A stretch of DNA of 64,000 bases. Source: Nematopogon swammerdamellus. Lineage: Eukaryota > Arthropoda > Insecta > Lepidoptera > Adelidae. The translations under genes were made by a program, and so were the position numbers. Of the stretch, positions 1 through 11,800 are shown one piece after another (the stretch's first letter is position 1; the number at the start of each line of letters is the position of its first letter). The DNA is taken from assembly GCA_946902875.1 (NCBI GenBank), contig OX336349.1, positions 16,019,891-16,083,890 of the forward strand. Direction: 5' to 3'. Below the pieces are notes generated by a model that saw only the letters and a list, made by a program, of their open reading frames with translations, was not told where the DNA came from and did no database searches.

Positions 1-540
1 CATTCCGGCGGATCATCCGAACTGAAGCATAGCTCTCTCCATGGGTAGGATGTGATGTATTCTCGCATCCCGTCCCAATCCGCTGACACGTAGTGCCAAA
101 TTGGACGCATTCCTCCAGTACGAGACTGAGGAGGCAAAAATGGCACCGTGGACCCCACTAAACAGTGGTCAGAAAAGCCAAGAGGAGTGCTCACTGTGAC
201 TTTGTATCCAGCAGGGTTCGTTGTCAGCAGAAGATCCAGCACAGAGGGTGCATGACCGTCCATGTCTGGCACTTTGGTAGGTTGGTCTACCAGTTGAGGC
301 AGTTCATTCGTCAGGGCGAAGTCGTAGGCGGCTCTACCCTCGAAGTCAGTTCTCCCGGAGCCCAGCCACTTCTCGTGATGGGCATTAAAATCCCCAAGCA
401 GAACCATATCCGCGGATATATATATATATATAGGGAAACTACATGCACTTCATCTGCCGCTCTACTCAAGTGCTCGAATAATCGAGCTGTCCCCGCGTCG
501 CCTGAGTGCGACCTGTAGATACTTACAGGCGGACACACGC
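1..540 (-). pseudogene. Non-LTR retrotransposon endonuclease domain, partial and frameshifted
   Basis: Read on the minus strand, about 1-410 is open and encodes the C-terminal half of an apurinic-type (EEP) endonuclease: LLGDFNAHHEKWLGS near the start, then a segment ending STPLGFSDHCLV. GDFNAHH and the SDH motif are the metal and catalytic signatures of endonucleases in R1/Jockey-type LINEs, where the enzyme nicks target DNA before reverse transcription. The preceding part (IYRSHSGD..LFEHL) lies at about 440-538 in another frame; the switch coincides with a TA microsatellite near 420-433, a probable indel. The ORF runs off the left edge. LINE class is clear; the clade is inference. Confidence 0.85.
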
Positions 541-647
541 GACTCCGTCCCCAAGTGAACCGATTTTGATGATTCTTTTTTTATTTGAAAGCTGGTGCTT
601 CCCGTGTGGTCCCATTTCAATTTCGTCAAGATCGGATTGAAAAGCGA

Positions 648-684
648 GGCGGAATCGCGAGGCCAAAGGCCGAGCGATTCCGCC
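648..684. repeat. Short perfect hairpin
   Basis: The arms GGCGGAATCGC (648-658) and GCGATTCCGCC (674-684) are exact inverted repeats, with a GGCC/GGCC inner stem. The inner GAGGCC..AAGGCCGAG resembles the core of the minisatellite at 6955-8870. No function is evident. Confidence 0.7.
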
Positions 685-751
685 GAGTACATTAATAGCA
701 AAAAATTACTAAAAAAACTGAAATAAAAAAATATTAAAAAAAATATAAAAA

Positions 752-885
752 CCGCCTTCAAAAATGTATGAAATAAAAAAAATCGAACCCTAGAGTTGAA
801 GGCGGTGCTAAAGCAAGCAAAAATAACCGACCGCCTTCAACTCTAGGGTTCGATTTTTTTCAATTTCATACATTTTTGAAGGCGG
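752..885. repeat. Long hairpin, 54-bp arms
   Basis: Arms 752-805 and 831-885 are inverted copies that begin CCGCCTTCAA and are separated by 25 bp. They differ by one or two bases. A transcript would fold into an almost perfect stem. It is probably a small palindromic MITE; it is AT-flanked and not near an exon. Confidence 0.85.
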
Positions 886-899
886 TTTTTAATTTTTAA

Positions 900-1417
900 A
901 TAGTTTTTTTACAAAAATGTATACACTTTATTTACATACAGACTGTACGTGTATGAAATATGTTTAATAAGTTGTTTCGACATACTGTCATACAAATTAA
1001 ATTACAGAACGAAAGTTAAATTTTAAAAGTTCCTAATACTATATATATAGGCCCTACATTTTCGTTCCATAGGCGGCAGGACGGCGCGGCGGAGCGGCGT
1101 TGTAGTGGGACGACAGAGGTGGCGGGCGGAATAGCGAGCCGTGAGCATCGACGACGCTCGCGTGTCGTCTCGTCGGTCGCGGTGCGGGACGATGAGCTGC
1201 TGGCGCGCGGGCGGGCGCGCTTATTCTTCCCCACTCCCCGCAGCCCCCCCGCACCTTGCGTTCAGTGTAATGCGAGCGCGCGCTTTTTAAACGTTGTTTT
1301 ATTATATTGCGATACTCGAAACTACTCGAAAGTTTATGTTTAAGGGAGAAATTTTATTGGATAATATACAATTATATTATATTTTGATGTTCTGTGTCTA
1401 ATAAGTTAATAAAAACA
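900..1417. other. GC-rich block in AT-rich sequence, no gene supported
   Basis: About 1070-1300 is strongly GC- and CpG-rich, and open frames on both strands there encode only Arg/Ala/Ser-rich sequence with no family resemblance. It could be an internal promoter or a repeat fragment inside the transporter gene. The flanks are AT-rich and featureless. Confidence 0.4.
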
Positions 1418-2060
1418 GACGAAGCAATTTTTCACAGTGCTTGGTTTATTGCCAAAAATATGTAAATGTGTGATCGATAAGGAAAATTTCCTAGATAATT
1501 GTGAAAAGCGATATATTTAAAGGAATTAGGAGATATAAAAAAAATAAAAATTGACAGAGTAATTTTTATAGGTATTTTCAAATTTCTGCCTGTTCGAAAT
1601 CGAAATTTTCCTAGATAATTATATATATACTCTTATTAATACATAATATCATATTCCGAAGGAATTTTGGACGGAGCAATTTTTCACAGCGAATTATTGC
1701 CGAAAATCTGTAAAGGTGTGATCGATAAGGAAAATTTCCTAGATAATTGTCAAAAGCGATATATTTAAATAAATTAAGACATATAATAAAATAAAAATTG
1801 ACAGAGCAATTTTTCTGAAGAAGTTGTGATACAAAATAGGTATTTTCAAATTTCTGCCTATTCTAAATCGAAATTTTCATAGATAATGTTATATATATAA
1901 TCTTATTAATATATAATATCATATACCGAAGAAATTTCGGACGGAGCAATTTTTCACCAGCAGTTATAAGCGATTTTCATGTATAGGTATAAATACCTAA
2001 CTTCCAAATATAATAAATCCTAGATAATTTGTCAAACGTGTATTTTAAACCCTACGTTAT
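1418..2060. repeat. Tandem repeat, about 250-270 bp unit, three copies
   Basis: The unit starts GACGAAGCAATTTTTCAC and contains GTGTGATCGATAAGG and TTTCCTAGATAATT. Starts are near 1418, 1670 and 1940, the last copy being partial and more divergent. Copies differ by small indels. It lies 3' of transporter exon 5, probably in an intron. Confidence 0.8.
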
Positions 2061-2304
2061 CACACTGCAAAGTTTCAGCGACAGAGGAATTACGTCGAGT
2101 GGAAATGCTTCATTGATTGGAGTATTATATCAAACATAAGGCGCCTAACGAATTAAAATTTGTTTCATAACGTGGTATAGACATATATAACTTCAAAAAA
2201 GTGGTCCAAGGTGTTGAGCCTTTTGGCAACCTCGATAATTCGGTAATCGGCGTGACCAGTTTCCAATTCAATCTGATCCCGGGATCCGTGGAGACAAGGC
2301 CCGG

Positions 2305-2632
2305 TGGTGCAATGCATCGGAGTGCGATCGTCAAATTTAAGTGCCTTACCGGAACGCTCGGACTTTGGATAGATGATCGTTCGACCGATGAGGCAGGCCG
2401 GGTTCGGACTCCACGTAAAACACGAAGTAACTATTAAGTAATCTGTGGTAAAACTATAGATCCCTTCCAGGTGGTAGGTTTTGGTCTGAATCAAGGTCGG
2501 TGGCAACGGCTATTAAGATAATTCGTGTTTTCCGTTCAGTTTAGCACATAGCCGGCATCTTGGCACTAAGTTCACCAAGGTGTCGGGTTGATATCGAGGG
2601 TTTTGTAGGTGATGTAGCCAACCATATCATGC
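2305..2632 (+). repeat. SINE family 1, divergent copy
   Basis: It carries the GCTCGGACTTTGGATAGATG (5S-like) segment, the CGGGTTCGGACTCCACGTAA box-B region and the 3' tail GTTGTAGGTGATGTAGCC of the SINE described at 54330-54705. It is more diverged than the other copies. Confidence 0.7.
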
Positions 2633-2655
2633 TATAAGACATAATTTCTCCTTAC

Positions 2656-2803
2656 CTAAAGTTGACGTAAGTCCGCCAGCCATGAGCATAGACAATACGG
2701 TACCGAGCGATGTCCCCGCGTAAACCAACGCCGACATGACACTTCGCTCTGCCGGCGGCGCCCACTTCGACAGCAACACGTGCATGGCGGGAAACGTCAC
2801 GCC
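2656..2803 (-). CDS. MFS transporter exon 5
   Basis: Acceptor TTGTCAG before GGCGTGACG; donor TTAG|GTAAGG. It is 148 nt, entering in phase 0 and leaving in phase 1. It encodes GVTFPAMHVLLSKWAPP and the TM5 region YAGTSLGTVLSMLMAGGL. Confidence 0.93.
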
Positions 2804-5800
2804 CTGACAACACGGAGACATTTCAACATACATAGGTACATTTCAGACCCATTTCCAAAGATTTGATTATTTGATTACCTTATATATATGACAGCTTGCG
2901 CACTAGACGTTAACGGCACGGCAACGGCAACGCCATGACCACGGCACGACAATAAGGAAAACAAAAATGTATGTAACACGACATATGCCATCACGGCATT
3001 TTCATAAATTTTTACTGCACTGCTGCCTCGCCGTGTCCTGTGTCTAGTGCGCAGCGGCTATGTCGGGACCACAGACCATATCTGTATACAGTCCTTCTTT
3101 CGGGTAATTTCCTTTAGGTCATCCAGCTAGCACAATTTTTACATACTTAGTAGATTTACACACACAATCACAAGATCTTTAGTTTACACTGGTCTGAATA
3201 ACCATCCCATCCAAGATTTTTAAAAGAAAGTGTATTGTTAAAATTGTCTAGATTAAATCCTACCATTATCCTATGCTCGAACATGTATGTATTAGTGACT
3301 ATTTAGTACGCTGCTACCTACGCTATGAATAAATTAATTCGTAGTCAGTAGATGTGTTGGCTGGCAGTTGTAAAATCCTAAGGAGGCTTAGATATTGATA
3401 ACAAATTTATTAGGCAGAGGTTTGCTCTCTTTCCCCCAACATACCCCTCCAATGCCCTCGCCGATGCGCATGAAGATGACAGCCACGTAGTGCGCGGTCG
3501 CCATGACGGGTGTCAGCAGAGTGCACAGCACGTTGATCAGCACGCTGAAGAACATCACCCATTTCGCGGAGAAGAGTTCCGCCACGCGAGCACCTAACGC
3601 ACAAGAGTTTTATGTGTCTACCAAATGCTTCCGTAGAAAAAGACCTATATGAATGTGGCACCTGTCGGGCCGGCATATGGCATTCGCTACTCCCGCATGC
3701 GACCGAATGTCCATTGGCCGTCGTTAGACACCTTATGGGTGGCTCGCTGACACATGTATGTCGAGCTTTCTATAAAAAAAAAACTGAATGGGGCACTGTC
3801 CAAGTTTCAGTAAACTGGCCTCCAAATTACATAACTAAATAGCTAGCTAGGTAATATAAGTGCCCGCCGAATCAAGCGGAATTGTTTTCCGAATTCGAAA
3901 AAAAAGGAATGCATGCATGATCGGCCGATGAGGATTTTATTCGGTGGCGAGCATTGACCTAGAGGGACTAGGTTTGAATATCAATGGGCGAGGGCCTCGA
4001 TTCGAATCCAATGTTCGAATCGAACTACATTTGAAAATCGAATCTAACGAACTGTGGGATTATCGATTCTAGAAGGTATTTTGATATAAGTAATATGCGT
4101 TTCATTTGCATAAAAGTCTGCATCTATCCCCGTACATGTCGTAAAAGGCGACTACGGGATAAGGGCAAGATGCCGTGCTAAAGGGCGAGCTCCGCGAGAA
4201 ATTGCACAACATCGATCACCACGTTTAGCGAAATATTGGGAAAATACAAACTATCAAGGAGTATAAGTGAGGCAGGAAGACAGTAACCTACCTACTACCT
4301 ACACTACATGACTGACTGTGGAATTACCGTGCCAAGGTGAGGGAGAGGTGGCTATTCCGTAGGCCTTTAGCATGGCATATTGTCCTTATCTTTAAGTTGT
4401 TAGTTAGGTTAATTAAGTTAGTAAGTTAGTTTAAGTCCTAGTCAGTCAAGTTAGTTGGTTGGGCACAAACTTGAATGAAGTCTCATTCACCGGGAATCTG
4501 GGAAACGAAGTATCCCCAGAAGTAGCAGCTGAGGATGGTGCCCTGGAGAGGCTCCGACCAGTCGAACGGCCCGTCCTGCACATTAATTTACGTTTAATGT
4601 ACGTTTATAGTACTGTGTGGGGCCGCTACTTTAAAATAATAGCCCCACTGCATCTCTCCCCGTGTATGTCGTAAACAGCGACAGAGATATGTCCTCGGAT
4701 CGATGCTGCCGCAGAAGTATTTTGGGCAATAATCGCGGCAGCAGCGGGAGGAGCAGTATCAAGGGCTGAGTGTAAAGTAAACCTCGCATTATGTTTGGTT
4801 TTAGGCTATACATCATAATTCTACGTCATCGGGGGCCGACCTGTGAGCAAAAAGCTAAATCCTAAGTTAAACACACGAAGCGAAGTCTCGCGCAAAAAAA
4901 GCTAAGTAGTTATTAGATAAACACAAGTCGCCTGCCATCCGAATCGTCATCGCGTACCACGTCGCGCCTGCTATCATTACGAAAGCTCGTAAAGATAAAG
5001 ATGCATGCTTTTACTCGTACCATGTCACGCGTAGGTCGTCCTCGTCACAGAAGGCGTGATATAAAAATATGTCATATAGCAAAGAGCGTTGCCCGCTAAA
5101 ATGTACCTACCTAACATAATCAATCAATACTAATAATAAATCTGTAAGGGATGGTCATGGAGTAAGTTGCTTTGATTTTTGAGATATTTGGTTTGTAGAC
5201 TCTGTGTATGATACTAAAACTAAATTTACGATTTTTAGAAATCATTTCTGTATGTATGTATGTTCCACCATAACTCTTAAACCGAACATCTGAATTCGAT
5301 GAAACTTCGTACAAGTACATTTACCTACACGGGACACAGGATAGGCTAAATAAAATTCACTTCCGGTTACGCTAAGATGTGGCTCCCATACAAACCGATA
5401 CGTTCCGTAGGCGCCGTAGTACTATAGGTATTTACCGAGCCGCCCCGGCCGGCAGCTGGCGGCGTGGCGGCGGCGGCGGCGGCGGCGCGGCGCGGGCGCG
5501 GAGGAGGCACGGCGAGCGAACTGAATAGCCGCAATATGATAGAATGGATCTCTGTTCTTCTTTCAAGCAAAAACTACTGAACAGATTTTGATGAGCCTTT
5601 ACAGTACATCAATATAACATATAGGCTATAATTGGGTAGAGTTAAGCGAAAAGGAACCATGTGACATTTTTTCTCAAAATGAGTTAAATACAAGAGGGGC
5701 TAAATAAAGTGCTAAAAAATGTTTTGCATTAAAGAACCATGTTGTTTTTCCACTACAAACCCAGCGAGAGCAAAGGTTCTTTTATGCACAAATGTCTATA

Positions 5801-8800
5801 TGTATGAAAAAGCAAGAAAAAGGTCCAGCAAATAGAACCAAGTACTTGGCTCTGTTTTATTTTTAAATATTTTGTTCCGTTTACAGTAAAATATATGGTC
5901 CAAGATTTGAAGAAAAGAAGCAAGTAGGTACTTGGTTCCACAATTAAAATAAAATTGTTCCTTATTTTATACATTTGTGAATAATCAAATGGAACCATGT
6001 ACTTGGGTTTATAATGCTTATCAATATTTCATTCTTCTCTATAGAATTTGATAAAAAAATAGAATTGAACCATCTGCACTTTTCAAAATTACAGAGCCTA
6101 CATAATACAATATTTTGCTTTTTGAGTTTAAATAGATGAACATTAATAGTCATCAATTAACTATATATAAATTATAACTTCTGCTCAAAAGAATAAAAAT
6201 GTATTCAACGTGAACTTTGAAGCTCATTTATAGCGAAGTATGCTAATGTCACATGGTTCCTTTTCATAAATCTCTACCCAATTTATTAAGACATTGTGTA
6301 AATTGGCCCAAATAGGTATATCGATAAATGTCAAGTAAGTCGGAAAAAATCCTGCCATCTGAGAGCTACCTCGGCGTGCGCTGCATAAACCGTTAAGAGT
6401 TAAACGAAGATAATGTATGGTGAGGTTTCTCTTAAATAGTTCTAAAAAAAAGTCCGCGACAGCATATATCTACCTTTTATGTGGAAGCCACTATAGCCAA
6501 AATAGTGAACAATAAATACATTTAAATTGGTTTCTGTATTTACAATGCACATTTTATAGTAGGTATTGAATTAATCCTTATCATAATACATATTTTTATC
6601 GCTTCTGGTAGATAAACTTTGGCTTTTAAACTAAGTAATTTGGACAAATAGTTTAAAAGTTACGACGATGAGAATGTCTTGATATGGCGTCCTACGGTGC
6701 GGCACACAGTACGGGCGAGGCGAGGCGAATATGTATGTATGAATTTCCTCCATAACATTTAAACCAATCATCTAAATTTGATTAAAATTAGTACATGCAC
6801 ATTTAGCTATACGAGACACAGGATAGGCTAAAAAAATTCAGTTCCGGTTACGCTAATAGGTGGAATATTTTACTTAGTTAGGTATCTAAAGTATTTGATT
6901 TATTTTAACTGAAGTTTCTTATTTTAATATCGATAGCTCTTCGCTCGCGTAATATTTGTATTTCAACAGAAGAAAGAAAGTAACTTTGGCCAGGGCCGGA
7001 GGGTGAACTGGATTCAGATAAATAATAAAAATTCTCAAAGAAAGTAAGTAACATAATAAAGGCGAGGCCGAAGGCCGAGCTGCGTTCAGGAAGAGTATAA
7101 ACCTTTTCGAAGAAAGTAAGTAACAAAGGGCGAGGCCGAAGGCCGAGCTGCATTCAGGAAGTCTATAAACCTTCTCAAAGAAATTAAGTAATTGAGGGCG
7201 AGGCCGAAGGCCGAGCTGCGTTCAGGAAGACTATAAACCTCCTTGATGAAAGTAAGTAACTGAGGGCGAGGCCGAAGGCCGAGCTGCTTTCAGGAAGACG
7301 ATAACCTTTTCGAAGAAAGTAAGTAACAGAGGGCGAGGCCGAAGGCCGAGCTGCGTTCAGGAAGACCATAAACCTTCTCGAAGAGAAGCACTGACGTGGC
7401 ACCAAGTTCATCCGGTGTTATGGGCTGACATCACGGATGTTGTAGGTAATGTAGCCAACTGTGTCAGTTTCCAGAAAAAAATAATTTAAAAAAAGTAAGT
7501 AACTAAGGGCGTGGCCGAAGGCTGAGCTGTATCCTGGAAGACGCTGACAGTAAGTAACTATGGGCGATAGTTACATACTTTCTTCAAGACGGTTTATAGT
7601 CTTTCCTAACGCAGCTCGGCCTTCGGCTTAGCCCTTAGTTACTTACCTACTTTCTTCGAGAAGGTTTATGGTCTTCCTGAACGCAGCTCGGCCTTCGGCC
7701 TCGCCCTCTGTTACTTGCTTTCTTCGAAAAGGTTATCGTCTTCCTGAACGCAGCTCGGCCTTCGGCCTCGCCCTCAGTAACTTACTTTCATCAAGAAGGT
7801 TTAGTCTTCCTGAACGCAGCTCGGCCTTCGGCCTCGCCCTTAGTTACTTACTTTCTTCGAGAAGGTTTATGGTCTTCCTGAACGCAGCTCGGCCTTCGGC
7901 CTCGCCCTATGTTACTTACTTTCTTCGAAAAGGTTATCGTCTTCCTGCCCGCAGCTCGGCCTTCGGCCTCGCCCTCAGTTACTTAATTTCATCAAGAAGG
8001 TTTATAGTCTTCCTGAACGCAGCTCGGCCTTCGGCCTTGCCCTCAATTACTTAATTTCGTCGAGAAGTTTTATAGTCTTCCTGAACGCAGCTCGGCCTTC
8101 GGCCTCGCCCTTAGTTACTTACTTTGTTCGAGAAGGTTTATGGTCTTCCTGAACGCAGCTCGGCCTTCGGCCTCGCCCTCTGTTACTTGCTTTCTTCGAA
8201 AAGGTTATCGTCTTCCTGAACGCAGCTCGGCCTTCGGCCTCGCCCTCAGTAACTTACTTTCATCAAGAAGGTTTAGTCTTCCTGAACGCAGCTCGGCCTT
8301 CGGCCTCGCCCTTAGTTACTTACTTTCTTCGAGAAGGTTTATGGTCTTCCTGAACGCAGCTCGGCTTTCGGCCTCGCCCTATGTTACTTACTTTCTTCGA
8401 AAAGGTTATCGTCTTCCTGCCCGCAGCTCGGCCTTCGGCCTCGCCCTCAGTTACTTAATTTCATCAAGAAGGTTTATAGTCTTCCTGAACGCAGCTCGGC
8501 CTTCGGCCTTGCCCTCAATTACTTAATTTCGTCGAGAAGTTTTATAGTCTTCCTGAACGCAGCTCGGCCTTCGGCCTCGCCCTTAGTTACTTACTTTGTT
8601 CGAGAAGGTTTATGGTCTTCCTGAACGCAGCTCGGCCTTCGGCCTCGCCCTCTGTTACTTACTTTCTTCGAAAAGGTTATCGTCTTACTGAAAGCAGCTC
8701 GGCCTTCGACCTCGCCCTCAGTTACTTACTTTCTTCGAGAAGGTTTATTGTCTTCCAGAATGCAGCTCAGCCTGAAGCCTTGCCGTTAGTTACTTACTTT

Positions 8801-11800
8801 AGTTGAGAAGGTTTATTGTTTACCTAAACGCAGATCGGCCTTAGTTACTTACTTTCTTCCTTTGAAATACGAATTTCACGCGAGCGAAGCCGCGGGCAAA
8901 AGCTAGTAATAAATAAACCAGGCATTCAATTGCGGACGGGTCGGGCAAAGATGCGTTCTTCATTTGGCCTATATCATTGCTTTGGGTCAAATCAATGCAT
9001 GGCATTGTTTGGAGCATCGTGGTTTGGAGTTAATAAATGGGTCAAATTAAGGCTAGACAGAAAGAAAATATTTACTGTTGGCGAGGGACATAGAAGAGGA
9101 ATATCGGAAGGGTCATAGATTTGGAGATTTTTGTTGTTTTGAATGGAACATGATATGGTTGGCCCATCCGTGATGTCAGCCGATCACACCTTGATGAACT
9201 AGGTGCCATGTCGGCCCTCCTAGAGTGAACTGAACGGAAAACAAACTACTGACATAGCCGCTTCGATAGACCTTTCATTTAGTGCAGTGGTATCAATCCG
9301 GACTGGCTAAATCCCTAGCTAGATCCTACAACCTAAATATAATTTATAAAATATACCAGACTGGTTTAATTAGACTGAAAGGAATTAAATAAAAAATTAT
9401 GTAAACCCCGACTGCAAATAAAAAAAAAAGGCCACGTGCGAGTCGAATCCAAGTTCCGTATAACAAGAAACGTGTTTTTTTCAATGTTTTTTTTTTTTGT
9501 GGTGCGGAAACCTCGGTGCGCGAGTCCGACTCGCACTTGGCCGGTTTTTATTCGTAGTCGGATTTTATAATGTTTCTGAATTTTTTAATAGGCAATTATA
9601 TTCCTCGTAAATATTCCCAACTAAAATCGCAATCAATACAAAAGTAATTCCTGTAGAATTCGATGCGTTGCAATAAATGACCCCATTTCATGCTATCAAT
9701 TGAATGTATTAGGTAGGTAGAGTTTGTTATGTACCTACTGAGCAAATAAATAAACAACACTCCTATTAGCACCAGACGGTCTCGTGTTTATCACAATCAC
9801 CGCAAACTGTCAAGACGCTCGACGACGTATTGATTTCGCAAAGGTCTGCCTTCCTCGCAATTTTTACACAGATTGAGGATGCGAAAAAACTAACACAGGA
9901 GTCTAACTAACAAGCATTGTTCAAATGCTGAATCTCAAAAACTCTCGCAAAAACTCTATCAAAAATATCTGATGAGTTCAAAGAAGTAAGAGGATTATCT
10001 CACTGAACAGAAGAGTGCTGGGCAGTACACGGTCTTCAGATCAGCTGTTCAGCCTCGGTAGCTCACTCATAGGCTCAGTGGTGCAGTCGGTCGACTGTTG
10101 TACTTGGATGGGTTACCGCTCGACCGTTGGGAGTTTGGGAGGCTGACCACGTTAGTAATATAAAGTCAATGGGCTAACCGTGGTTCGGATTCCACGTAAA
10201 ACTGTAGGTCCATTCCCTTCTTACCTTACTAGGTTTTATCCCGCCCGGGTTGGTACCACCGCACTGAATAAAAAGTCGGTCGAAACGGCTATGTAATTAG
10301 TTCGCGTTTTCCGTTTCAGTGTAGCCGACATGAAATGAAGGGAAGCACTGACATGGCACCTAGTTCACTCTCTGTTATGGGCCGACATCACGGATGTTGT
10401 AGGTGATGTAGCCAATCGAGTCAGTTTCCATAAAAAAAATTTAACATTATAATAATGTATTCCGTAATCGAATGTGTAAAAAACTTTTTTTTAGAGATCA
10501 ATAAAGATTATTAGGTAAACTAAAGATTTTAGTTTGCTGTTCTCCATCTCCTTCTGCCAGTACACAGTCCCATATGTTGGGTCCAGCGCCACCTAGGGGC
10601 AGCGCGGCTCTTGAGAAAAATAACTCAAAAGTAGTTTTAATTTGATGCTTTCGTTTTCATTTTACAAGTTATGCCATAGTTGTGTTGATTTATGTCGTTA
10701 TTGTGAGTGGTATTTACTCAAAGTTTACGTACGATTATTATTATGAAGCCACAATCTGATCCAGACAATCTTTGAAAGTGATTCAATAACCAACAAAACG
10801 TCTAAAGGTTGCGACCACGTCGTCAGCTCTTGACGGCCATCGAAACTACTTGGATGGAGTGCCGTCGTCGTAGGTGCGGTGCGTGCGAGCAATTTTAATC
10901 GGCCGCCGCGTAACGCGATTCCAACAAAAAAAATGTTATGAACCCCTGAGAATTTCTTTATATTCTTTATCTCGTCTCGATGGCCCTAGTCGAGGGGTTA
11001 GTCACTAGAGCAAAAAGTGTACATCAGATTACCTGTAGGCAAGATTACCAGGATTACCTTGTAATTTCCAGATTCCGAATGGTTTCAAAGATTTCTAGTG
11101 ATTTCCAAGACTCTTTATGGACGACCAAAGATTACCAAAGATTTCTAAGGGATTACCAGAGATTTCTAGCATTACCAAAGATTCCAGATTTCGTAAGATT
11201 TCTAAGGACTACCAAAGATTCCTAGGGATTACCAAAGATTCCGAGTGGATTACCTAAGATTACCTGAAATTACCAAGATTTTGATCGTATTGCTTTGGAA
11301 TTCCTAGATTCCCTGGGATTACTCGATACTGCCTAAGATTTCCAGATTCCTTGGACTCCCACCTAAGATTATCTGAGATTACCAAGACTTTGATCGGATT
11401 CCCAATGATTCCCTTGGGATTCCTAGATTCCCTGGGATTACTCGGGACCGTCTAAGATTTCCAGATTCCTCGGACTCCCACCTAAGGTTACCTGAGATTA
11501 CCAAACAATTGTACACCAGATTCCCTAAGTGACTGACCCCTCGGCCCTAGTTTACTTACATACAACATTTTGTCCCTAGCTAGACACATACCTCATTCTT
11601 GGCAGTTGAATTAGTACCAACGCATTCAGGTTCACCGCTGTGAGCGTGTAGGACTGTCGAGTTACTCTGGCCAGCTCGCTTGATTTCTGTGTGGTTCAGC
11701 ATACCGACCATCGCCACCGTTAGATTCACCTTCAATCCGTATATGATGGCCATTCCGATTGAGCCGAGCACGGCGAGGATGTAGCGTGCTGGCACGAACC

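Larger units (their letters stand above)
6722..8908 (+). mobile_element. Helitron-like element carrying an inverted minisatellite
   Basis: The left part (6722-6880) has the Helitron-like string AAACCAATCATCTAAATTTG and GGACACAGGATAGGCTAAA. The right end is GCGAGCGAAGCCGCGGGC followed by AAAAGCTAGT, the usual 3' end of lepidopteran non-autonomous Helitrons. Everything between is minisatellite plus one SINE tail. No Rep/helicase gene is present, so it depends on another element for movement. Confidence 0.65.

Noticed and set aside
1016..1343. Protein-coding exon in the GC-rich block
   Set aside because: Three overlapping frames on both strands, Arg/Ala/Ser-rich by composition, no domain, no consistent splice phase with the transporter.
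7668..8806. Open frames with repeated SSAFGLALSYLLSSRRF-type protein
   Set aside because: Translation of the GC-rich minisatellite; the frames begin and end with the 472-bp block.
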